This document shows, piece after piece, positions 32,532-45,700 of a DNA stretch of 64,000 bases; the stretch's first letter is position 1; each line of letters begins with the position of its first letter. The stretch covers positions 10,166,646 through 10,230,645 of the forward strand of contig OW804100.1 of NCBI GenBank assembly GCA_942159475.1. Reading direction: 5' to 3'. Both the position numbers and the translations under genes were made by a program. This DNA comes from Sthenelais limicola (Eukaryota; Annelida; Polychaeta; Phyllodocida; Sigalionidae). Below the pieces are notes generated by a model. It was not told where the DNA came from, made no database searches, and was given only the letters and a program-made list of their open reading frames with translations.

Positions 32532-35500
32532 ATGGCTGTAACTGGCGTTCATTTATCATCAGATGCCTACATGGTATGTTTAGCCCATGCCTTTTCTACC
32601 GAAAAGGAAGAGATCATGGGTTTATTGATAGGAGAGGTAAGTGTTTTCTGTTATGAGCGATAATAGGTGTTGCCCAGTCATATCCCGCTCTCTTCCCGTA
32701 TGAATAGTCATTAAGTCTATTTACAAAAAAGAAAACATTTCATGCGGTTTCCAGGGCCATGTTAACTTAAGTTTGATGGTCAAATTAATCTTACGTTAGT
32801 ACAACCATAGACCGTATAAATAAACGTCTATGGATTGGTACAACGATAGGGGCCGTCCATAAATTACATGTGAAATTAGGTAACGTTCGAGGGTGTGTGT
32901 CAGTGTGTGTGGGGGGGGGGGGGGGGGGGAAGGGGGGGGGGTGTCCGACCATGTGTTACGGTCCCATAGGTATAACATTTGTTACAAATCCCGGGGGGGG
33001 GGGGGGGGTCTACATTTAATTTGAGGCAAAAAAGCGTTACATAATTTATGGACAGCCCCATACCCTGAAATTCACCTCTCGAAGTGGAACTGTCTGTAGA
33101 CCTGTAGACTTGACTAGCTGGCGAAATGGCATAATTAAATAATTATGTACTACATAACACCAAAGCTAGAGAACACGCCTCCCGTCCATCGGCGCTGCAG
33201 CTATGGTACCCAGACACTTCGGTCCAAAACCGCGTCGGCCCAGGCACTTGGACCTCGTCGGCCCAAGGCTTAGGCCGCGTCGGCCCAAGGGGTAGACCGC
33301 GTCGGCCCACTAGGTAAATATAAAGGTATCAACTAAAAACTAGGAGTCAGAATGCTAGTGGGATATAACTACTGCCTATACTGACCTAGGCTACTGCCTA
33401 TACTGACCTAGGACCACACATTTAAGGTTAGGTTTAGGGTTATAGTTAGCATCAGTATCTTGGGGGTGGGCCAAGCCGGCCTTGGGGGTGGGCCGAGCCG
33501 TCCTTGGGGGTGGGCCGACGCGGTTTTGGAGGTGGGCCAACGCGGTTTTGGAGGTGGGCCGACGGGGCGCACAGGTGGGCCGACGGGGCTTGGGCCGACG
33601 CGGTGTTGGGCTGACATGCCTATGATTCGCAGCTATTACCCAACATTGGACAGGATCCGGAAAAAACCCTATATAACCCATTCACATACACCCTTAACTT
33701 ATCTGAGTGCCTAAGTCAGACCCTTAGGGAGAGATTTGACCAAGATTTTCTGTACGTAGCCTACATGGTCCCTACTACATGACGAGTATAGTTAGTCGCT
33801 ACCGGTACATGTTAAACGTATGAATAATCCTCTTTCAGATTGATGAACGCCGAATATGCCAGATATCAGCGGTCATTATGTTACGGAGATCTGACAAACA
33901 GCCTGACAGGGTAGAAATATCGCCTGAGCAACTTTCAGCTGCTTCCACACATGCCGAAGTAAGCGCAGGCAATTTTTATACATCCTCAAACAGGGATGCT
34001 AAATGTCAGACTTTCAGCTGATTTCCGATTTCATCAATTTCCAAGAAAATCAATACTTTCACTATCATTTATCAAGTTAAGTTGGCATATTCAATCTTGG
34101 GTGCTAGTAATCCTGATGACATATCTATTGCAGATGCTTGCTCGAGATCTTAACAGACCAATGCGAGTTGTTGGCTGGTACCACTCGCATCCACACATCA
34201 CCGTTTGGCCCTCACACGTAGGTGAGTCAACCTTTCGACAAATACAAATAGGCTATACAATTACAAATATTTATTTTCATTCAAAATGGTGTTTTGTGAA
34301 ATATTTTCATCCTAACATAATATTCTTGGGGGTATTTACTTTAATAATCCGAGGTTTCCCTTGTGTGTATTTGGTAGATGTTCAAACACAAGCCATGTAC
34401 CAAATGATGGATGAAGGCTTTGTTGGAATAATATTCTCAGTGTTCAATGAAGACAAGGCTACCAAGGTGAGATATTTTATATTACTGTAAACGTATTAAT
34501 GTTCGCGCAGTATTTATTTTCGCGATTTTCGCGCACACCCTTATGTGCGCGAATTTAAATCCTGCGCGAACCTATAATTATTACATAAACAAAGTGTGAG
34601 GCTTCCTTGCTGCGCGAATTTAAATCCGCACGAAAAGGTGTCAAAGTACTTTATCCGCGCGAAAATAAATACGTTTACAGTATCAAATTTACTTACGTTT
34701 GGTTATGACTATTTCCATCTTTATTGAAGATTATTTTTTTGCGAAACGTTTAACCATTATATGGATGATGTTTTTTCTTATACATTTTACGCTTATATAG
34801 ATGATCACTGAGGTCTATAATCATCAGATATGAACTTAAACGATTCTTTATTAACCCATGGGTCATATATAAATCTTAGTAATTGTTTCTGTACACAGTA
34901 AATTATTTTCTTACTAACAAGTTGCTCTTTTATTTGCAGACAAATCGTTTAGAGATAACATGTTTCCAGTCTGTTAATCAGAGTCCAGAAGGTCAAGCAC
35001 CTCAGTAAGTCATCTCAGCAGTTTTACAAATCAACCCCGCGCAAACTCCCCATGGACGTCTAATCATAACACGACACTTCTTTTCTAAGTCTTGAAAACA
35101 AGAATTCTTGCTCAATGTGGCGAAATTTTAACCATATATCACCCAAGGCAGTTTAAATCAACTTTCAGGTTTGCTGTTTGTAATTATTTCAACCTTTTGG
35201 AAATGCTTGCATACCACGCGTATATAAATGACAGACTTCTGTTCCTGACTCACTTTGTAATGAACCTCAATAACTTCAGATTTGAATTAGATCCGATCTT
35301 TACTTCGTCTATTGGTGGCTTGCATTTTGCCTGGTCACGTCTGTATATGGACACTGAGAGATTTGTGCCATTTGCAGATACATGCGCCTGGAGATCCCGT
35401 TTTACATTGTACCACAGAGTAAAGTAAGTGCCCCCTGCCTGCAGAGTTTGGTAGATTTACCGCGCATTCTCAGCCAGGAGGAGGAGGAGGCCTACATCAA

Positions 35501-35567
35501 GACGACCCAGTGTCCTGATCTAGACCTCATCTGTCAGATTCACAATGGTTCAGGTGAGTTCTCGCCT

Positions 35568-35599
<32 letters not shown>

Positions 35600-36436
35600 A
35601 CTTTTTATTGAGTCGGGGGGGGGGGGGGGCAATTCTCCTTGGTTTAGCAGGTCTGCACGCCCTCCTTTCAATATCTTACATTCATTCAGCTAGCGGACAA
35701 TGCCACCTTCGTCATTGACTGAAGGATGGCTCGCTGCTCTTTCTTCATTAGCAATTTTACAATAGGCAAGATGTTAACATATTACATTTATCTTCTATAT
35801 TGATCTCAGCTGATAATGTACATTGTCAATCTATGAAATTATTATCAATCCATATAGCATTGGTCCTGACATGGTTTTTATCATTTGGTTCTATGATTTT
35901 ATGGGCCACCGTCTGGAGGCGGTTCCAGGAGTATGTTCTCTGCTTTTTAGGGCTCGTGATGCTGAAAAATTACCTTATTTTCTTCTGACCTGTGAAGGGT
36001 TGATGCTGAGTTCACTTATTAAAATTATATAAACTTGTAATTGTTGAATTGTAAATTTTATAACTGAGAACTGATGTAGTCATGTGTAATTATTGTATTA
36101 CAATATTCAGGGCATCTACACCTCAGGTTCATTAACTTATGTATTAGTTAAAGGGTTGTAAATCGAGACGTCCATGTGTCATTCCCAAGCGATTGTCTTG
36201 GTTTTTATTTCGAGTGTATTTTCATGGAATCTATTTGTATTTTTTCAGTGTACACAAGGTCTCTTTGTCGCATTATGGAGGTGATGAGTGGCCCTTTGCT
36301 GCAGACATTACAAAGTCGACGAGAGAGGAACGAGCAGAAAAAAGATGATCTTGAAGCGGAAAAAGCAGAATTATTAAAACTATTAGCTGAAAGTGAACGG
36401 ATGTCGATATCCCCCTCTAAAGTTACTGCCGTATAA
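32532..36436 (+). CDS. BRCC3: BRCC36 (Lys63-specific deubiquitinase, BRCA1-A/BRISC subunit)
   Basis: Seven coding exons: 32532-32636, 33839-33958, 34134-34221, 34378-34466, 34940-35004, 35378-35553, 36249-36436. Frames close at every junction and give 276 aa, slightly shorter than vertebrate forms (about 290-316). BRCC36 is a JAMM/MPN+ zinc metalloprotease that cleaves K63-linked ubiquitin in the nuclear BRCA1-A complex and the cytoplasmic BRISC complex. The active site is intact: Glu27 in EKEEIMGLLIG, His92 and His94 in YHSHPHITVWPS, and Asp105 completed across an exon junction. RRSDK, DRVEISPEQLSAAST and YQMMDEGFVG are family blocks. The C-terminal exon is a coiled coil (RRERNEQKKDDLEAEKAELL) as expected for complex assembly. 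The loop after exon 1 is shorter than in human. Introns hold two MITEs, a foldback element and a LINE-like 3' end. Confidence 0.96.
32849..33059. mobile_element. MITE with GGGGC(C/T)GTCCATAAATTA inverted ends (BRCC3 intron 1)
   Basis: The left end GGGGCCGTCCATAAATTA and the right end (reverse complement GGGGCTGTCCATAAATTA) differ at one base. A 3-bp ATA flanks both sides (32846-32848 and 33060-33062), consistent with a target-site duplication. The interior holds long G runs (about 32911-32940 and 32993-33008). Confidence 0.8.
33190..33650. mobile_element. Foldback element with GGCCGACGCGG-type minisatellite arms (BRCC3 intron 1)
   Basis: The left arm (about 33205-33313) has repeats of CCGCGTCGGCCCA. 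The right arm (about 33462-33620) has repeats of the reverse complement TGGGCCGACGCGG. The centre contains CCTAGGACCAC and TTAAGGTTAGGTTTAGGG. The centre matches the reverse complement of the element at 41676-42071, although the arms differ. Arm ends are approximate. Confidence 0.75.
33380..33412 (+). repeat. Short tandem repeat (CTGCCTATACTGACCTAGG twice)
   Basis: Two direct copies of a roughly 22-bp word lie inside the foldback element, just left of its conserved core. Confidence 0.7.
34483..34682. mobile_element. Palindromic MITE with CTGTAAACGTA ends (BRCC3 intron 4)
   Basis: The ends TACTGTAAACGTA and TACGTTTACAGTA are inverted, and the element has internal CGCGAATTTAAATC repeats. The TA on both sides fits a TA target duplication (Tc1/mariner-like), which would put the ends at 34485 and 34680. 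The roughly 200-bp sequence is rich in CGCG and non-coding. Confidence 0.8.
35568..35630 (-). mobile_element. (GATA)n plus LINE-like 3' terminus and poly-G tract (BRCC3 intron 6)
   Basis: A GATA microsatellite (35568-35599) runs into AAACTTTTTATTGAGTC and 15 G. Read in reverse, GACTCAATAAAAAGTTTATC followed by TATC repeats resembles the 3' end of CR1/L2-type LINEs, which end in short tandem repeats rather than poly(A). How far the LINE body extends to the right is uncertain. Confidence 0.45.
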
Positions 36437-37043
36437 CGTGAGTGGAGTGCTGTGGATAGCTTACGCTGGGTGCACGTGCATATCAAGTTGTAGACTATCA
36501 CACACGTTGTCGCACAGCTGATAGGACTTGCCGGAGCGCACTGATACTTTTTGAGTAATGTCTTATGTAACGATCGATCTATTCCACCGACGATGTGACT
36601 TTCTTATCGACGGGGATACTGTATATTATTGCTTACTGGATATATTACTGTAACGGGTGAAGAAGTGACCACTTCATTTATAGCATTATATTATTGGAAG
36701 TCTGCCATCATTGGAATATGATACATGGTTCTCTGGACGATGAAAATACATAGCTCCGACTCCTGGACACATTCCTCATTTTCGCATCCTTCTTCGTGGT
36801 TGATATATTCATCTATTTGTTATCAACATTGTATGTACATTGTCCCTAGCTTACTCCATCTTCATAAATCATCCCCCCTTTGTACTTTGTTACATGATAT
36901 GTAAATTCAGTTTAAATAATTATGTGTTTAAAAACTTGGACATATTTCCCTGTTAACAACCTGCCAGTAACTACAATTAAGAAGTCTGTGAAAAGGCAAC
37001 TAGTCAAACCGGCTTAGGGATGCTGATTCTGATGTATATAGTG

Positions 37044-37049
37044 AATAAA
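37044..37049 (+). terminator. Poly(A) signal AATAAA of BRCC3
   Basis: This is the canonical hexamer 608 bp after the BRCC3 stop. The intervening DNA has no other gene and is the likely 3' UTR. Confidence 0.55.
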
Positions 37050-38031
37050 CTATTTAGGTTAATCCATCTTATATCGTTCTTTGATGTTCACATTAGGACA
37101 GAAATAAGTATTAAAAATCACGATTTTATCAACACGTGCCTTTATACTTATATAAGTATAATAAATTAGTACTTATATAATATAATAAATAATACATTAG
37201 ATTCAAGTACGCCAGTGGATTAGAACTGCTGTGGATCAATAAGATAATATTTATTACATATTCTAATGGTTTGAATTTTGATATTTATTTCACCCTTGAT
37301 ATGCTCGACGAATTGAAATACAAATAGGCTGTGGATATTGGTAAGTTGGTCAATATTGGCAGTGTCGGGTGGACTGTCAAAGCGTACTATAGTAGTGTAA
37401 GGTAATGCACCGATTGATTTATCAACTTATAATGATGAATACACATCAATGATAAGAGATGTTATGAAGAATATATAAGAGTAAGAGAGACTTGGAAATA
37501 AGCTTCAAGCCTGGAGTACAATCTTACTCCAAGTGATCATCCTGAGGGAACTCATGGCTCCCCCTCTCCAGATGCATGGTAGCAGGCCGACATGACACTA
37601 CGATGAATATTTATGAATTCATCAAATGACCGTCACTCATTAGGTGTGTGGGTGAAATAGGTCGAATTTTTGGGTCAGGCATTCTATCATCTAAGTCATT
37701 GGAAAGCTTTGAGGTTAGGCAGGTCCTTCTTTGAGGCTATGTTTAGGAAATTCGAACGAAGCGAAATGGGTAATGAAATATGTTGAAGTATTTATAAATA
37801 CCTCAAAATGGCCGTAAATCATCATTATTAAAGTGTATGGTAAAATAAACACAGAACTCGTTTCTCGCCGTCGTGATATTCTATGCATGCGGGAGTACCC
37901 ACCCTGCATTGGATATCACTCCCGCCGCGAATTCCGGGTAGTTCTATCTATTTGCCAAAAGTTAGAGACGTGGGATATAAAATAATGAATAATATTTCCA
38001 TGACCAATTGTAAAATGTAGCTTTATTTAAT
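37050..38031. other. Tail-to-tail intergenic region between BRCC3 and NKAP
   Basis: AT-rich, no ORF with recognisable features, no repeat identified. Confidence 0.4.
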
Positions 38032-38037
38032 GCTCTT
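38032..38037 (-). terminator. Poly(A) signal of NKAP
   Basis: TTTATT on the plus strand is AATAAA on the minus strand, 200 bp after the NKAP stop codon. Confidence 0.5.
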
Positions 38038-38236
38038 TCGGCAAAGTATTTCACTGCAGGGATCACTAGCCATTAGCATTTAGCAATATATAATTAAACA
38101 TTTTTAAACTGATAGTGGCGAGGATTCTTTTCTTTAAATGGCAGTTTCAATTAATCAATGGCACGAGGTCCATCACCTATGTACAATACAAATTCATTCG
38201 GATTCCCTTCAAACAATTAGTTGAATTTTCTGGACA

Positions 38237-41118
<2,882 letters not shown>

Positions 41119-41262
41119 CTTACAAGCTGTACCGGTACTGCCGATTCTGAAAATAATAAAACATTAAGTGATAAACAACACAATTTCAACTTCAGTAAGT
41201 AATGCAATGCAGATATAATTAAAATAATACTAATAGTCTTGTCGATCAGACATTTACCTTAC

Positions 41263-41300
41263 CTGGCGGGAGTAATCCTATTGCCAGTTTGAATAGGCCT
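41263..41300 (-). other. Probable 5' non-coding exon of NKAP (upper limit unknown)
   Basis: On the minus strand CCCGCCAG|GTAAGG forms a strong donor at 41263/41262, 115 bp upstream of the acceptor (TTATTTTCAG at 41147) of the first coding exon. The exon may extend into the inverted repeat at 41301-41650. Confidence 0.45.
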
Positions 41301-41316
41301 ATACATAGTATTCACA

Positions 41317-41324
41317 TGACGTCA
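41317..41324. promoter_or_regulatory. Perfect CRE palindrome TGACGTCA (1)
   Basis: This is the full ATF/CREB consensus site, about 200 bp upstream of the NKAP ATG, inside the left arm of the inverted repeat. Binding is inferred from the motif only. Confidence 0.5.
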
Positions 41325-41627
41325 CCCCAGTCAGCGGCTATCCTCACTGGCAGCCATACTGTGTGGCTACACACAGAGCTGGAAGCACCAGATCGACAGG
41401 CTTTCCGTTTCAAATGTTTGATAATGGCGATTATACTCATTATTCCACCATGACACACTAACAAATTACAATCGAGCCTATCAGCTTACTTTATATTACA
41501 TTCGCTAAAACTTTCAGAGGTGAAAACGGCTGGAAAACAGCATTTTCGAGGCTTGGAGCACACATGTCCAGCGTACCATACGTTTACAAAGCTTGACCCA
41601 CAGTATGGCGAGCCGCGGCCAGCGCCG

Positions 41628-41635
41628 TGACGTCA
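41628..41635. promoter_or_regulatory. Perfect CRE palindrome TGACGTCA (2)
   Basis: A second full ATF/CREB consensus, 311 bp from the first, in the right arm of the same inverted repeat and so mirror-placed. Confidence 0.45.
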
Positions 41636-41675
41636 GTGAACACTATGTATATGGCTACAGTACCGTACCAGCGTA

Positions 41676-42071
41676 GGAGGCGGGACCCAAGCGCCCCAGA
41701 ATCATAGCGCCCAGATCCTAGCATCTAGCGCCGGGACTGTAGTGCCCCAAGATCCTAGTGCCCCAGCCTTGGGTTGAAGGGCCCACGACCTGGATCGAAG
41801 CGCCCAGACCGTTAACACTAAACAATACCAAAACTAACCCTAAACCTAACCTTAAATTGGTGGTCCTAAGTCAGTTAAAGGGGTAGTAAACTGTCCAGAA
41901 TAAAAACAGATTAATATAAGTAATTAATTAACTAGTAAACGGTCTGGGCACTTCAATCCAAGCCGCGGGCGCTTCAATCCAAGGCTGGGGCACTTCGACT
42001 CCGGGCGCTAGACGCTAGGGTCTGGGCCAGGTTTGGGCGCTACGATCCTGGGGCGCTTGGGTCCCACCTCC
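41676..42071. mobile_element. Foldback element with GCGCCC/GGGCGC minisatellite arms (NKAP-XRRA1 intergenic)
   Basis: The left arm 41676-41814 (GGAGGCGGGACCCAAGCGCC onward) and the right arm 41938-42071 (ending GGCGCTTGGGTCCCACCTCC) are inverted, imperfect copies over about 135 bp, both bounded inside by AACGGTCTGG. The loop holds ACCCTAAACCTAACCTTAA and GGTGGTCCTAAGTCAG. That loop is the reverse complement of the core of the 33190-33650 element. No ORF is inside. Confidence 0.85.
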
Positions 42072-42188
42072 GAACTGCCTGAGCCGACTTGTGTATGAAC
42101 CGTAGCCTACTGCTAACAATAAACATTAGATTCTAGTAGGGTCAATAGAAGTCTGAACGTCTATTGTCAGTATTGTATCGTAGGTTGT

Positions 42189-42345
42189 ATCATTGGGCCC
42201 CGGCCTTGGACGTTTGGGCCCAAACTAAACGACGTTTAAATTGGGCCCGTACTTGGACGATTGGCCCCGCCGGGCCTTGGACGTTTGGGCCCCGGTCTTG
42301 GACGTTTGGGCCCCCAGCCTTTGGACGTTTGGGCCCTGGCCAGCC
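42189..42345 (+). repeat. Minisatellite of CTTGGACGTTTGGGCCC units
   Basis: There are about five degenerate units of 17-33 bp with the core TTGGACGTTTGGGCCC, separated by GGCC-rich linkers. The style is the same as the arms of the neighbouring foldback element, but no inverted partner was seen. Confidence 0.8.
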
Positions 42346-42384
42346 CGTTGTATTGTTAGCTAAGCTAATATAGCTCACTACTAT

Positions 42385-42430
42385 ACTATACTATAGTATA
42401 CCGATACTATACCGGTACTATACTCTATAG
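42385..42430. repeat. TATACTATAC palindromic short repeat
   Basis: A run of ACTATACTATAGTATACCG and ATACTATACCGGTACTATAC words that can fold on itself. It lies between the GGCC minisatellite and XRRA1 exon 1. Confidence 0.7.
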
Positions 42431-42723
42431 GCATTAGTATAGCTAGCTATTGTTTAAGTTAAAGAAAACGACATCCCAAGGATAGATCATTTATCAATTA
42501 AGAAGTACCAGAAAGATCTATGAAAGACAATAAATCTTAAAGCAAATCTAGGATGTTGATAAAAGGGTGAACACATACACAAATCGAACTTACTCAAACG
42601 TTTCAGTATCACCCGCTCTTGTTGACGAGGGCGATAATAACAGCAGAAATGAATTCACATCCGCTCTCGCGCCAAGCGTGGCTTCAGGCGTGATTATTTT
42701 GGTCGCCAAGCAAGTGTTTAAAG

Positions 42724-45700
42724 ATGGCGGTGCCCGGGATAAAATACGACGACGGGACAGGGGGGTTTGCCACGAATTGCTTCCCTGTAAGATGTTTCAC
42801 ACAAGATCAAGAAGACGAAAGTAAGTAGAATGCACGTCTTTGCACGTTCATCAAGGGAAAATGTCATTTCTAAGCTCTGAATAATCTGTTGAACCCCTGT
42901 ATGTCCCATTGTTTACATTCTGGGTCCGGATCGCACCTGCTGCTCTTCAACTCGAGTCGAGGCCCTGCTCGAGAGACGAGACTGATATGATAATGTATAC
43001 CAGCTACTGCAATATGGTACGGTACCAGTGATACTGATAAGTGGTGGTAATTTTGCTGCAGGAATGTCAACATAGATTAGCCACCTGTTTGAATAAATTA
43101 GTATTCGAATTAATTCTTCCGAAATGAAAAGACTGCACGACTAAAACTATATTTCATGTCCTATGTCATGCTATGTCTGGCTGTATACAGAAGACATTAT
43201 GTTATTTCCTGTTGTTGAATTTTGGAAATAACAACTACTATAAAACAATGACAAAATTGACATTACCGTATATAAATGCTATTTCCTTAACTTAATTAAG
43301 GCTTAACTTGAAATACGGTAGGCCTACTATAACTGCCTTATAAATGGTATGAGCAATATAATATGATAAATACCGGTAGTATAATATTATGTTAAAGAAA
43401 AGAAAAGGTAGATCGTAGGGTAGATTTGGCCCATTTGGGGTGAGTTCATCATGACATAGGAAATTCCCAGCATTAAAACCTCATAGAAAAATAACATTAC
43501 AAAAGTAGGATATGTAGGATATGTAAAAGCATATCACGAATTGACTGGTGGAGATAATATATTTATCATATTAACCACATATGGTAGGCCTATCAAGTGG
43601 AAAGTTAATTTAAGATGCCAAACCAGGTTACACCATACCGCATATTTGTTTCAAATAAATTACTGCTCATGTCAGATATAGATTGAATGCATACGATACA
43701 TGTTGAGTGTATGTAGCCTACATTTAAATGTCTGGGAGGACAGGAAGTATAGGCTATAGCTCCAATTAATCTATTGGACTCTTTGCCTTAGAGAACCTAT
43801 CATATGTAGGATTTTACCATTTTTTCTTAAAGATAAAAAAGCTTACATAAACAATTGCAACAATTAGATTATTAATGTAGAGATAGCCCTGACTATAAGG
43901 TAAGCCTATACACACCTGAGGCTTTGGTGCACCCATGCACCAGTCTTTATACAACGTCGGCTAATATTAATTAAATATATACTTAAATTATGTAGCTGTA
44001 TGTTTCCTTTGTGTACATGAGATTATCGGGTCATCCGAAACTGGCACGCAAATAACATTTCTTTAGAATAAAAAAAAATAAGGGCATATTGTGGAGTCCT
44101 AAACGCGGCGGCGCTTCCCCGAATCCACAAATATTAATGATCATTGTCCCCCATATCCAATGCATTGAATTACTGATTCATCTCACGAAGAAGCTATCCA
44201 ATTGATATACTTAACGCCAGATCCCTCTTGCATTTCATCCCTTCATCTCCTATCATCAACCAACTACTGCGTTCATCTATTTACCCTAGAGTCAGTTATC
44301 TTATATTAGCAGCCTGAAAAGAGGAGCAACCTAGAGATGCTGAATCTGAAATAAATAATGATAATAATAAATGTTCTGATCCCATTTGTAAATAAAAACA
44401 CACAGTAAAATATTTAACGATACGGCGATTTCGACAGATAATTTTAACGCTTTTCCAATTAAAGGTGGCGGTGCTTGGTTGGTTGCACATCGTGCAGAAC
44501 AAAGGAGGCGGTTCAAAGCAGTAGTATGTGCGAAACCAAGGACTTACTCACAGATCAGAGAAGAACGCAAGCGGGCAGTGAAAGAAGGGATTCCTATGGT
44601 CGCACCTCAACTCGAAGATGGCGATGAGGAAGAAGAGAAGATCTTAGACGGATTTTTCTTGGTAAGTTCGGTAAATTCAATTGAAACTGATTTTGAGGTC
44701 TCTTGGCATTAATGTATGAAAGTATCACATTGATGTGCCGGGCTGATTTACAATAAACGATCACTTACCTTTTGGGAAGCTCTTCGTTCACTAGTTATTT
44801 ATATACGCTCTACTTAATAATATAAAAAAGCTAAATAATTACTAGCTGTTTTTGTGGGACGATAATTTGTATGACCAACTCCTGTCTACAATAATGTATT
44901 TCAGATGAAACATTGTTGCATCGAAGATCCTGCAGACCTGTGTTCTGTAAATATAAGTGGACAAGCCCTTACAGATGCAAAAGTTGAGGATTTTGCTTTG
45001 TTTGATAATGTGGCATATGTCAATGCTGGTGAAAACGTATTGTCATTCGGTGAGTGTTATTTCTGGTCGTTTGTATATTTGTTACTTCCGTTTCTTTCGC
45101 ATAGTGTGTACTATCTATCAGCTGAGGACTGTGTCAAATGATCCTGAATTTATCCATGTTAATTCGTCTCTCTGGAAAGTGTAAGCAATGCAAGGGATAT
45201 TTTAATTGACCGTGTACACATACCTATTTCCTCATTCAATAATTTTATCAATCAGTATATATAGACAATCATAGCCTTAAAATAATTTTGTTCCTAGAGG
45301 GCTTCAATCATTTCCCTATCATTCGAGAGCTTGAATTACCTTTGAACGGACTGAGAAACCTTAAAGTGAGTCTTGGGGATTTCACCAGCCTAGAGGTAAG
45401 TTATGTGATCCAGGATGATGTATTTATTTATCTCTATTTTTTAATCGATCGTAAGTAATCAGTAAATGTTGCTTTCGTTTTCATGCCAACATGAAAATCA
45501 CTGTTCACATTACAAAGCCTTTACACTTATTTAAATCCTGTATGTGGCAGACACTGGACTTGTCATATAACAACTTATCACCTGATGATTTAATGCCATT
45601 GGGGCTTCTACCACAACTGCGCGTGCTCAATCTCACTGGAAATTATCTGAAGACTCTCCCTCCCAACCTGATCAAACCTCTCATGTTGCCTGATTCGTAA

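Larger units (their letters stand above)
41301..41650. repeat. 350-bp inverted-repeat (MITE-like) element at the NKAP 5' end
   Basis: The left arm 41301-41366 (ATACATAGTATTCACATGACGT onward, ending GCCATACTGTG) matches the reverse complement of 41595-41650 (ATACATAGTGTTCACTGACGT onward). Each arm carries a perfect TGACGTCA. The centre is not palindromic. It lies directly upstream of the probable first NKAP exon. Confidence 0.75.

Noticed and set aside
33391..33714. GC-rich Pro/Gly-rich ORFs on both strands
   Set aside because: They are open only because the foldback arms are short GC-rich tandem repeats. They lie in BRCC3 intron 1.
35424..35444. A 21-bp intron in BRCC3 suggested by AAA|GTAAGT and CTGCAG
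   Set aside because: It is too short to splice, and reading through keeps the frame and aligns with the BRCC36 family, so exon 6 is continuous (35378-35553).
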